From assembly GCA_031555145.1 (NCBI GenBank), contig JAVBUR010000096.1, positions 6,393 through 70,392 on the forward strand: a stretch of 64,000 bases of DNA, read 5' to 3'. Under the pieces are notes generated by a model. That model searched no databases. It was not told the DNA's origin and saw only the letters and a program-made list of their open reading frames with translations. The position numbers and the translations under genes are program-made. Position 1 is the stretch's first letter. Each line of letters starts with the position of its first letter. Shown in pieces: positions 50,988 through 59,289 of this stretch. This DNA comes from JAJDIA01 sp031555145 (lineage in GTDB: Bacteria; Bacteroidota; Bacteroidia; Bacteroidales; Tannerellaceae).

Positions 50988-52018
50988 GACTGATATATTT
51001 TCATATATTCTCCAACCATTTTATCAACCGTAAGTTTTTCCTCGTATATTTTTCTGGAATTAGCAGAGAATTTATCATAAACATCCTTATTTTCAAGTAC
51101 ATATTTAATTTTCTCGACAAATTCACCAGCATTATTATCTAATACATATCCATTCACATCATTCACAACTATTTCACTTATGCCTCCAACATTTGAAGCT
51201 ACAATAGGTTTCCCAAAACTCATTGCCTCAATGATAGTAATAGGCAGCCCTTCATAATTACTTGTCAATAAAAACAAGTCAGCATACTCATTATACGATC
51301 CAGCATTGGGGATATTCCCCATAAAAAAAACATTTTGAGATTTTTTTCCATCAAATTCGTATTGATTCCCAATCCAAATAAAAGCAAAATCAGGTAAACC
51401 CGATGCAATTTCAAGAAATAAATCAATATTTTTAGGAGGAGATAAACGGGCAATGCACAAAATACTAAATTTATACTCATTACAAAAACTGAACGGATCA
51501 ACTTTCAGCATCTGAAGTTTAGAAATGCCATTGTATACACAAGTTACATTATGTGTAATACCTTCTTTCAACAAATTATGCTGATCATATAAACTTACAC
51601 CAACAACAGCCTTACATCTTGCTTGCATCATTCTCTCTATTGGTAGATATTTTCGGTATGCAACCCTTATTGAATCGAAACCATGGACAGTATATACAAT
51701 TTTTTTACGCGGGAAAGCAATACGTCCTAGCATTGCCGCTTTGGAAGAGTGAAGATGAATTATTTCCGGTTTGTATTGCCGATACAATCTTCGCAGTTCC
51801 AGGATAGCAAGGAGGTCGTTTATAGGAGAAAACGCTCGCTTCAAGTATTTAGATTGCTGGGATCTAACAGTTCCTCTTAACATCTTCCACATCTTCCCAT
51901 CACCTTCTCCTGCAATAGCAATAACTTCGTGTTCTTCGCTCAGCTTATTAGCCAAATTTATAACCACAGACTGTGCACCACCTAATTGAGAAAGAGTTAT
52001 TACCTGGAATATTATCAT
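50984..52018 (-). CDS. Glycosyltransferase family 4
   Basis: 344-residue GT-B fold transferase that adds a sugar to the lipid-linked capsule repeat on the inner face of the membrane. QVITLSQLGGAQSVVINLA is the typical N-terminal glycine loop. IIHLHSSKAAMLGRIA and VYTVHGFDS follow, and the donor site carries SNYEGLPITIIEAMSFGKPI, the EX7E motif, then VASNVGG. Length is normal. It overlaps the epimerase gene and lies 43 bases after the polymerase gene. Its codon use is AT-rich compared with the export genes at the start of the operon, as usual for the variable middle of capsule loci. Confidence 0.93.
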   Translation of the reverse strand: MIIFQVITLSQLGGAQSVVINLANKLSEEHEVIAIAGEGDGKMWKMLRGTVRSQQSKYLKRAFSPINDLLAILELRRLYRQYKPEIIHLHSSKAAMLGRIAFPRKKIVYTVHGFDSIRVAYRKYLPIERMMQARCKAVVGVSLYDQHNLLKEGITHNVTCVYNGISKLQMLKVDPFSFCNEYKFSILCIARLSPPKNIDLFLEIASGLPDFAFIWIGNQYEFDGKKSQNVFFMGNIPNAGSYNEYADLFLLTSNYEGLPITIIEAMSFGKPIVASNVGGISEIVVNDVNGYVLDNNAGEFVEKIKYVLENKDVYDKFSANSRKIYEEKLTVDKMVGEYMKIYQS

Positions 52019-52061
52019 AACTAACCAATCAAATTAAAAAAATAAAATTTACCCCACAATA

Positions 52062-53255
52062 TTAAAACATCAAAGCCGGCAATGGCATATAAAAAATTCT
52101 ATGATCCAAAACAAAATATGAATTAACAAGAACCCAAGCAATTTTCATAAAAAAAAACAAGAACATATTCTTTATCATAAATCTAAAATAATGATTTTCA
52201 TCCCGAAGACTTAATTTTAAAATAAGTAAAAATAAAAGAAAAAGGCCAGGTGTCAAATAGCGTTCACCAACCACAGAAAAGCTAATAAAAAAATATCCTA
52301 AAAGCAAAAAACATAATGTCGTATAATATATATTTTTTTCAAACACATCCATATATAAAAGAATATTTTTATTTTTAATCCTAAACAAAACCAACAAGAC
52401 AAACAATCTAGTCACATACTGTTGAATTGACATTAATTTAACTGTAAAAGAAGAGGAAAATTCTTCAGTCACTTCTATTGAAGAATAAGAAGAAGCCCTA
52501 TATCCAATAGCTTGATTATGTTTTGCTATATCAAAAACATCAAACAATCCACGCCAATACTCTGTATCCAGAAAAACTGAAATTACACAGACAAAAACTA
52601 CCATCCACCACAATAATTCGATTCGAAATTTAAAAAATCTAATAAATATAACAAAAAAAACAGACACAAAAAAACTGTAATGAATAAAAGGGCAAAGCAA
52701 CAATCCCAAAACACCAATATCCTTCTCATCCAATAAATAAATCAATGAAAAATAAATAAAAACAGCAGAAGCTGTAAAATTCCTCACCCCGCCTATCGAT
52801 ACTGGATTAAACAAAACAATAGACAAAAGCAAAACAATATAAAAAAAATACGTTTTATGATTACCACAATATAAAACCATTTTCCTCAAAGACATATAAA
52901 TAAAAATCCCACCGATAAACCCGACCAGCATAAGTAACACATGTGCACTTGAAGTAAAACTTCGAACAAAAACACACAACAGTTCATAATATACGTCCTT
53001 TATCTCTCCATTTACATAACTATGCCACACATCTGCATAAGTTGTCGTTTCAGAAAAAGACAAAAAGGCCTGCTTTATTCTCTCTGAATCCGAACGAGCA
53101 TCATCAAAAGAATGCGCGAATCCAAAAAAAGAGTAAAAAAGGACGAACATCAAACCACTCAATTTATTTTTTAGATTATCACATGCTAGCAGAAAAGAAA
53201 AAAACGGTGAAAAAACAAAAGTTATCAATGATATTTTTGAAGAATCCTTTATCAT
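52062..53255 (-). CDS. Capsule repeat polymerase, EpsG-like (Wzy)
   Basis: 397-residue inner-membrane protein with about ten hydrophobic segments, predicted to polymerise the repeat units on the periplasmic face. It has the EpsG-type layout: FAHSFDDARSDSERIKQAFL after the first segments, a periplasmic-looking region, and SIGGVRNFTASAVFIYFSLIY, with the conserved xR-F/T cluster. I start at the ATG at 53255; an in-frame TTG 13 codons upstream is possible. Very AT-rich. Polymerases are poorly conserved, so the call rests on topology and position between transferases. Confidence 0.8.
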   Translation of the reverse strand: MIKDSSKISLITFVFSPFFSFLLACDNLKNKLSGLMFVLFYSFFGFAHSFDDARSDSERIKQAFLSFSETTTYADVWHSYVNGEIKDVYYELLCVFVRSFTSSAHVLLMLVGFIGGIFIYMSLRKMVLYCGNHKTYFFYIVLLLSIVLFNPVSIGGVRNFTASAVFIYFSLIYLLDEKDIGVLGLLLCPFIHYSFFVSVFFVIFIRFFKFRIELLWWMVVFVCVISVFLDTEYWRGLFDVFDIAKHNQAIGYRASSYSSIEVTEEFSSSFTVKLMSIQQYVTRLFVLLVLFRIKNKNILLYMDVFEKNIYYTTLCFLLLGYFFISFSVVGERYLTPGLFLLFLLILKLSLRDENHYFRFMIKNMFLFFFMKIAWVLVNSYFVLDHRIFYMPLPALMF

Positions 53256-53314
53256 ATAAAAACCGTATTTTAACAAACTAAAATGAATATGCAATTACAA
53301 AAATAAAGAATATC

Positions 53315-54310
53315 TCAAAATAAAAAATCAGTAAATTTCGACATACGCATCGCAATTCTAAAAAGAAATATAGAGACATATGGCATTTTATATTTTACGA
53401 GAAAAAATCGTAATGCCGCCTTAGGAGGAAATGATTTATATGAAAAAAAACGGACATATGGATTTGTCTCAGGATATACAGACTTAAACCGTTCCCAGTC
53501 GCTCCATTCCCCTCGTATTATTTGCAGCCTACTACTATAGCACAGAAAATTCGCATATAAAGCATATCGTTCACTATCCACCTTATATAAATCATCTTTT
53601 ATAAATGCTGATATCTGAAGCATTGCATCAACTGTTTTATCAGAAAGTTTAGTTCTACTGATTGTTCCTTCTCTGCTCTTATCATAATGATAGAAACAAT
53701 TTTTAAGCTGATGCAATTTGTTGGCTCGAACATAAATACGGGTAGTTACAGCAAGATCCTCAGCCATATTAATCCCTGGAAATGGATATATATCATTATC
53801 AAAATATAAACAACGCCGTATCAGTTTATTCCACAATGATCCATTGAAATTATATTTATACGCTTCTTCAATTATATATTTTGGAGATGACGAAAACACA
53901 GGGCTTCTGAACAAAACTGACCGAGACTTATATTCTATCACAAAATCACATATAACAATATCGGCATCATTTTCTATTGCTGCAAGATACATTTTTTCAT
54001 ACATATCCAATTCCACCCAATCATCACTATCGCAATGTATCACATATTCGCCAACAGCCGCTTTCATTCCTATCATTCGAGCCTCCGCTTGTCCTCCATT
54101 ACAATCTCTATAAATAATCTGAGTTTGTGGTTTACGGGCAGGATATCCTTCAAGCACATTGAGCAATACCTCAATAGAGGCATCAGGCGTACAATCATTA
54201 ACGAATATATATTCAATATCTTCAATGGTCTGTTCAAAGAGTGATCGCGCACAGCGTTCTATATATTTCTCAACACCATAAACAGGAATTACAACACTCA
54301 CCTTAGGCAT
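53315..54310 (-). CDS. Glycosyltransferase family 2 (second of two)
   Basis: 331-residue GT-A fold transferase. PKVSVVIPVYGVEKYIERCARSLFEQ is the family start; FVNDCTPDAS and VIHCDSDDWVELDMYEKMY carry the two acidic clusters (the second is the DxD metal site). The C-terminal 100 residues are specific and end with a short amphipathic helix. It is a close relative of the next gene upstream (54312-55298) over the N-terminal 130 residues; divergence further on implies different acceptors. One base separates the two genes. Nucleotide sugar is unknown. Confidence 0.92.
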   Translation of the reverse strand: MPKVSVVIPVYGVEKYIERCARSLFEQTIEDIEYIFVNDCTPDASIEVLLNVLEGYPARKPQTQIIYRDCNGGQAEARMIGMKAAVGEYVIHCDSDDWVELDMYEKMYLAAIENDADIVICDFVIEYKSRSVLFRSPVFSSSPKYIIEEAYKYNFNGSLWNKLIRRCLYFDNDIYPFPGINMAEDLAVTTRIYVRANKLHQLKNCFYHYDKSREGTISRTKLSDKTVDAMLQISAFIKDDLYKVDSERYALYANFLCYSSRLQIIRGEWSDWERFKSVYPETNPYVRFFSYKSFPPKAALRFFLVKYKMPYVSIFLFRIAMRMSKFTDFLF

Positions 54311-54311
54311 A

Positions 54312-55298
54312 TCAGCAATGATTTAGAATAATATTTCGTGTTTTAAACAACGTAACAAAAATCCATGCCATATTATGTTCAACAAAAAATAACCGTATTC
54401 TTCCTTTTGTAGAAAAGGCATCTCGGCTGATTATCTTCGAATAATATTCAACCCCCCGAAACACTCTTCGATATTCATCAATATATGAATATTTATCAAT
54501 GATTAAATTTATTTTAGCACAAAATTTAATCATATTAATAGTACATTCAAAATCAGCAGCATCTGGTTTATCAGCAAAAAACATACTCAACAGCTCAGCA
54601 CATTTTATCATTTGGTCAACACTATTCCTCCCATAATGATTTGTTATAGAATTTTCATTCGCACGATTATAATGATAACAAACTTCTGGAGAAAAAGAGA
54701 CTTTATTAGCATAATAAAAAACTCTATACATCAACCCATTATCTTCCCACATATTAATCCCATCATAGAAAAAAAGATTATTATCATCAAGCAATTCCTT
54801 TCTTACTAATTTATTAACAGTATACATATTGATGGGATATTTATACATATTCTTAACAATCCAAGTTGCCGATATAGACTGCGTACTACATGATTGACGT
54901 CGACTACCATATTTAGTTTCATCAATAACGCCACATATAACGATGTCCGCACCATCTTTCTTTGCAATTTCATACATTCTCTCGTACATATTACGGTCAA
55001 TCCAATCATCGCTATCGCAATGTATGATATATTCACCAGTAGCGATCGCCATCCCTGAATTTCTTGCTGCCGCCTGCCCTCCGTTGTGTTCTTTGTTGAT
55101 AATCTGAACCTGTGGTATACGCATAGGATATTCTTTAAGCACCCGACATAACACTTCCATAGAGTGGTCTGGCGTACAATCATTTACAAACACGAACTCC
55201 ATATTTTCAAAAGTTTGTTCAAAAAGAGAACGCACACAACGTTCTATATATTTTTCCACCCTATAAATAGGAACTATCACGCTTATTTTTTCTCTCAT
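54312..55298 (-). CDS. Glycosyltransferase family 2 (first of two)
   Basis: 328-residue GT-A transferase: KISVIVPIYRVEKYIERCVRSLFEQ, FVNDCTPDHSMEVL, and IIHCDSDDWIDRNMYERMY with the DxD motif. It shares the N-terminal half with the gene downstream, indicating a duplication in the operon, but differs after residue 150. Together with the GT4 gene this gives three transferases, so with the initiating sugar a four-sugar repeat would be the simple reading. A 118-base gap without features separates it from the pyruvyl transferase gene upstream. Confidence 0.92.
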   Translation of the reverse strand: MREKISVIVPIYRVEKYIERCVRSLFEQTFENMEFVFVNDCTPDHSMEVLCRVLKEYPMRIPQVQIINKEHNGGQAAARNSGMAIATGEYIIHCDSDDWIDRNMYERMYEIAKKDGADIVICGVIDETKYGSRRQSCSTQSISATWIVKNMYKYPINMYTVNKLVRKELLDDNNLFFYDGINMWEDNGLMYRVFYYANKVSFSPEVCYHYNRANENSITNHYGRNSVDQMIKCAELLSMFFADKPDAADFECTINMIKFCAKINLIIDKYSYIDEYRRVFRGVEYYSKIISRDAFSTKGRIRLFFVEHNMAWIFVTLFKTRNIILNHC

Positions 55299-55416
55299 TT
55301 TTAGACATACATTAAATAATAATTCTATTTAGGCAATCACCCAATATAGTCACAGCATCCATGGCAGACAAAATATAATTATTATATTCACTCCTCTTTT
55401 GCAAGCGGGCAAAACA

Positions 55417-56577
55417 TCATCCTGTAAAGTTCTTTTCCAAAAAATAAACACCTTTTATTTTCCAGTTTTCTATGATCTCATTTATAGCAATACTATTAAT
55501 CGATTGAAGACGTTCTTCCGTGAGTTCTTCCAGCGAGTTAACAGCATACTTCTGAAGGCCAACCACTCGCAAAAACGAAACAAACCGAGAAGAGCCCCGC
55601 TCTGCATTAAGAATAGCCACAAACGGCTTATTGAAAATTATAGCGAAGACTGTTCCATGAAAAGAGTCTGTTACGACAAACTTAGCACACCGAAAACCAT
55701 TAAGCCATTCGGATACAGAGGGGAAAATGCATCGCGGCACATTGGTCAATGTTGCCGACAGTCTCTCCTCCGGCATTACATTTAATGGAATTAAGCCTAA
55801 TTGAGCGGATATATAGTTGACTATACGTTGTTTCTCTGGAGATTGATCCAATATATAGCACATCATCCGATTCTCTAAAATTGTTTCTCTGTCCTTCTCC
55901 TCAATCAACTGTATGTAATCCGCCTTATCCAAAAGAAGCGTCGGATCAAGCAGGTGGACAGCCTCTACGCCCAAATACTGCTTACAAAACTCTACTCCGG
56001 AGTCTTCACGAACCGATATGGCATCGAATTGTTTGGCAAGCTGTGCACATCGCTTGGTGAGTGTTGAAGAGAGTTCCCAATGTTCAACACCGAAAGATGT
56101 CGCATAAGCTATTCGTTTGATAGGTTTTTTAATAGCGAAATCCAGAAAGTAGGCTGGGATGTAACTATATTGAGGACGCCACACTTGATCGCTACCGACT
56201 ACCAGCGCATCAAATTGATTTAGAACAGCATCATTAGGTATCTGTTTCCCTTGGAAAAAGTCGATCGTATCAATGTGGGTATCTATAAATCGTTCGGTAT
56301 TTACCGCTATCTGCTTGCACATATCCTCATAATGAGTATTGAGCGATGTGAAAATATAGTTAAAGGGATTATAGCGTTTATCCTGTAAGATATAGCGTTT
56401 GAGGAAATGATATCCGAAATAGAGTATTCGCTTTCCTAGAGAGGCTATCTTAGAAGCCCCATACCGGTCTGTCACAACCTCATGCCCCATTCGTTTCAAT
56501 ACGGTTTGTAGGGCATAAGCCTGCAATAAACCTCCATAGTTAGTATGAAGAGGTTGGGTAAGAATACAGATTTTCAT
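55417..56577 (-). CDS. Polysaccharide pyruvyl transferase family protein
   Basis: 386 residues. Family members transfer a pyruvyl group from phosphoenolpyruvate to a sugar, giving the polymer a negative charge. The start KICILTQPLHTNYGGLLQAYALQTVLKRMG is the usual N terminus (T.N.GG.LQAYAL), then LVVGSDQVWRPQY, the family's GSDQVW motif, RIAYATSFG, and FVVTDSFHGTVFAIIF with the conserved SFHG. Length is normal. It is a capsule-modifying enzyme downstream of the anchored hydrolase-like gene by nine bases. Confidence 0.93.
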   Translation of the reverse strand: MKICILTQPLHTNYGGLLQAYALQTVLKRMGHEVVTDRYGASKIASLGKRILYFGYHFLKRYILQDKRYNPFNYIFTSLNTHYEDMCKQIAVNTERFIDTHIDTIDFFQGKQIPNDAVLNQFDALVVGSDQVWRPQYSYIPAYFLDFAIKKPIKRIAYATSFGVEHWELSSTLTKRCAQLAKQFDAISVREDSGVEFCKQYLGVEAVHLLDPTLLLDKADYIQLIEEKDRETILENRMMCYILDQSPEKQRIVNYISAQLGLIPLNVMPEERLSATLTNVPRCIFPSVSEWLNGFRCAKFVVTDSFHGTVFAIIFNKPFVAILNAERGSSRFVSFLRVVGLQKYAVNSLEELTEERLQSINSIAINEIIENWKIKGVYFLEKNFTG

Positions 56578-56586
56578 TACAAATCG

Positions 56587-57741
56587 CTATTTAATAAGCC
56601 TGGAAAGCAACAATAAGAGCATTCCTTGGGACAACTCGCTATCTCCAAATGACGAAGAATACCAATTTAAGCCATAAGTATCTCCTGATGTACATTTAAC
56701 CCGACCGTTAGATCCTATTTTTATCAAACTCAAAATATTATTTTTACAAAAATCATCACTGTAACTAAGTCCTAACAAGAACATTGTGGTAGCGGACGCA
56801 TCATACTTTTCTGAACTACCAGGAAACTGCGTCCACAAGCCGTCTTCATTCTTGAGATTAATTATCGATTCCACTATTCTCTCATATTCTTTATTATATT
56901 TTCCTCCCGTTACATCATTTAAATAAACAAGCCCCAATAAGTACCAGCCAATACCTCTCCCCCAATTTATTGACCCTGTTTTCACTTTAGTCTCCAAATT
57001 AACCCCATGACTTGGAATATAAGTATCCTTATCAATGCCATATGAAATATAAAAATCCAGTTGCTTCTCAGCCAGAAGTAGAGCATCTATATTTTGGGTA
57101 GTCCTGTAATACTCTACAAGAAAAGGAACTACCATTCCTATAACATCAACAAACTGACAGTTACCACCACTTCTATAAAGTATCACGCCATATTTTTCAT
57201 CAACACTTTTCTTTAAATAAGCATATAAAGAATCCGCAAAGAAAAGATATTTTTCTGTTTTATTGCATTTATACAAGTTCAAAGAGGTTAGTCCAAAGGG
57301 TATTTGATCCACTTTATCTAAACAATAAACAGGATCCCCATGAGCATCAACCAGTTGGTCAAACCGGCTCTTAACCTTCTCAAGTCCTTGGAAATTATTT
57401 ACCTTTATCAAATATTCAGACAATCCATAAAATAAGTATGCCTTAGGATAATTGTATAGTTTATAGGTTTTATCACCTCCCCTATACCACCTGATCATTG
57501 TTTTTGTAAAACCTCCAGGTTCTGACCACTCCATTACAACCTCGTCTGACGCTACCATATCCAACGCTTGTTCGACAATAAGATCTTCAGAAATCCCCTT
57601 TACTGACAATTCTAAATCTATATTGAGGCGAGACGAGAAATAAGGAATTACATCTACTAATAAAACAAGCAAATTAACAACTATGGAAATAGTCAGAGAA
57701 CCAACCAACCATTTATTCGGTATTTTTCTCACAATCTTCAT
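56587..57741 (-). CDS. Membrane-anchored GH88/GH105-like protein
   Basis: 384 residues. One hydrophobic segment near the N terminus (VGSLTISIVVNLLVLLVDVIPYF) anchors it, with the rest probably periplasmic. The body resembles six-hairpin enzymes of the unsaturated glucuronyl/rhamnogalacturonyl hydrolase group: MIRWYRGGDKTYKLYNYPKA, GSINWGRGIGWYLLGLVYL and KYDASATTMFLLGL are the recognisable words. In a capsule operon it could trim or release polymer. The usual catalytic Asp of the family should lie near GHGV-type turns (PSHGVNLE here), which I cannot confirm. It overlaps the flippase gene by four bases. The family call is by eye. Confidence 0.65.
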   Translation of the reverse strand: MKIVRKIPNKWLVGSLTISIVVNLLVLLVDVIPYFSSRLNIDLELSVKGISEDLIVEQALDMVASDEVVMEWSEPGGFTKTMIRWYRGGDKTYKLYNYPKAYLFYGLSEYLIKVNNFQGLEKVKSRFDQLVDAHGDPVYCLDKVDQIPFGLTSLNLYKCNKTEKYLFFADSLYAYLKKSVDEKYGVILYRSGGNCQFVDVIGMVVPFLVEYYRTTQNIDALLLAEKQLDFYISYGIDKDTYIPSHGVNLETKVKTGSINWGRGIGWYLLGLVYLNDVTGGKYNKEYERIVESIINLKNEDGLWTQFPGSSEKYDASATTMFLLGLSYSDDFCKNNILSLIKIGSNGRVKCTSGDTYGLNWYSSSFGDSELSQGMLLLLLSRLIK

Positions 57742-59273
57742 TCAGAATTAGACCCTATAGTTTTACAATATATACTACGTAATGGAGATGCTAATAATTC
57801 CCGTTCATATGTATTCATGCTAAACGCCCAAAACGCAGGAATATAAAGTAATGCGAACAACAATACCGCCATCATAAAATCAAGCACATTCGATAGATTG
57901 ATGTAATTGACTGCATAAATACCTACCAAAGTAATCATAACAGGCGTAACCGACATTTTAGCAATTTCTTTCCAAAACGCAGGAATATCAAGTTTCTGAA
58001 CACGGCTATAATAAATATTCATAATTATTCCCTGCCCGATCAACAATGCACATGCGATAGCGATCGCACAACCAATACCTCCGAAGTGCTTAGCAAGGAC
58101 AATTTGCCCACCTAAACTACATATTGCAATGATGATATAAAGCACCGACCGGAACCTCATCTGGTTGCGAGCTTGTAAAATAGCAATACCAACATTTTGT
58201 ATCAAGGGGATAGTCAATGCACCGAAGAATAGCAGAGTAACAATATAAGCATCATCATAGCCTTCTCCGGCCCATAAACGGACAAAGGGGCGACCGAAAA
58301 GTATAAACCCCGATAAGACAAAAGCCATGACAATATACTGTATCCGTCCAGTACGAATAAATAGGTCTGATATTTCACGATCAGAAGAGTGTTTAGCTAC
58401 CATCGCCGTTATTCTTGGTAGGAATACACTTGAAATAGCTGTTGAGAAAGACATATACATGGATTGAAGATAGATGGCAACAGCAAACACTGCAACAGCC
58501 GCCGTACCCACAAATGCACCTAACACAAACTGCCCCGTGCTCCAGTATATACGATCCATAATGGCATTGAGGAAAATCCAAAAAGAATAAATAGCGACTT
58601 CCCGCAAAAATCCCCAATGGAACTTCCCAAACACAATCCGTATCTTCACCTTGTACTTACAGTAAAACACATTTAACAACAAGGTCATCAGATTGAATAC
58701 CGTCTGCACTACCACCATCGCTATAGCCTTGTATCCATATTTCAGCAGAACGATCATCACAATCGTATTCAGCAGAATACGTATAATCTGAACGACCTTC
58801 TGAAACACAAAATCTTCATAAGCGGTAATGATCGATCCAAAAATACTCAGCGGGAAAGTAACGGCAAGGTTGATGAGCATCAGGAGCATCAGTATCTTGG
58901 CTTTAGACAACTCCAAGGCAGTCATGGTTTCGCCAAACAGGGATTCCACGTTGAAATACAACACAGACCCTACGCATAGCGACAGCACACCTATACCAGT
59001 ATAAAGAATCAGGAACATACCAAACATGGAATACTGTTCCTGTATCTTTCCTTCTGTCCTAAATTTGGCTGTATATCTAATGATAGCATTGCCAAACCCG
59101 AAATCCATAATCGTTAGATAAGCAATAACGGAAGCTACCAGCGAATAAAGACCGTACTCACTCTGCCCCATCATGCGTAGCATATAAGGCATATACAGTA
59201 ACCCGACCAGTGTATTCAGACCGATTACTGCATAGTTAAGTATTGCTCCTGCTTTTAGCTGATTAACTGCCAT
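57738..59273 (-). CDS. Polysaccharide flippase (Wzx, MOP superfamily)
   Basis: 511-residue inner-membrane transporter with twelve or more hydrophobic segments that moves the finished lipid-linked repeat across the membrane. The start AVNQLKAGAILNYAVIGLNTLVGLLYMPYML, with MMGQSEYGLYSLV, is the classic Wzx N terminus. The C-terminal segments (LLFGALTIPLIQNVGIAILQA, GGIGCAIAIACALLIGQGI) complete the fold. Length is normal. It is 16 bases downstream of the kinase gene and overlaps the next gene by four bases, so translation is coupled. Substrate specificity is set by the local repeat unit. Confidence 0.95.
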   Translation of the reverse strand: MAVNQLKAGAILNYAVIGLNTLVGLLYMPYMLRMMGQSEYGLYSLVASVIAYLTIMDFGFGNAIIRYTAKFRTEGKIQEQYSMFGMFLILYTGIGVLSLCVGSVLYFNVESLFGETMTALELSKAKILMLLMLINLAVTFPLSIFGSIITAYEDFVFQKVVQIIRILLNTIVMIVLLKYGYKAIAMVVVQTVFNLMTLLLNVFYCKYKVKIRIVFGKFHWGFLREVAIYSFWIFLNAIMDRIYWSTGQFVLGAFVGTAAVAVFAVAIYLQSMYMSFSTAISSVFLPRITAMVAKHSSDREISDLFIRTGRIQYIVMAFVLSGFILFGRPFVRLWAGEGYDDAYIVTLLFFGALTIPLIQNVGIAILQARNQMRFRSVLYIIIAICSLGGQIVLAKHFGGIGCAIAIACALLIGQGIIMNIYYSRVQKLDIPAFWKEIAKMSVTPVMITLVGIYAVNYINLSNVLDFMMAVLLFALLYIPAFWAFSMNTYERELLASPLRSIYCKTIGSNSE

Positions 59274-59289
59274 TAGAACTTATCGAAGA

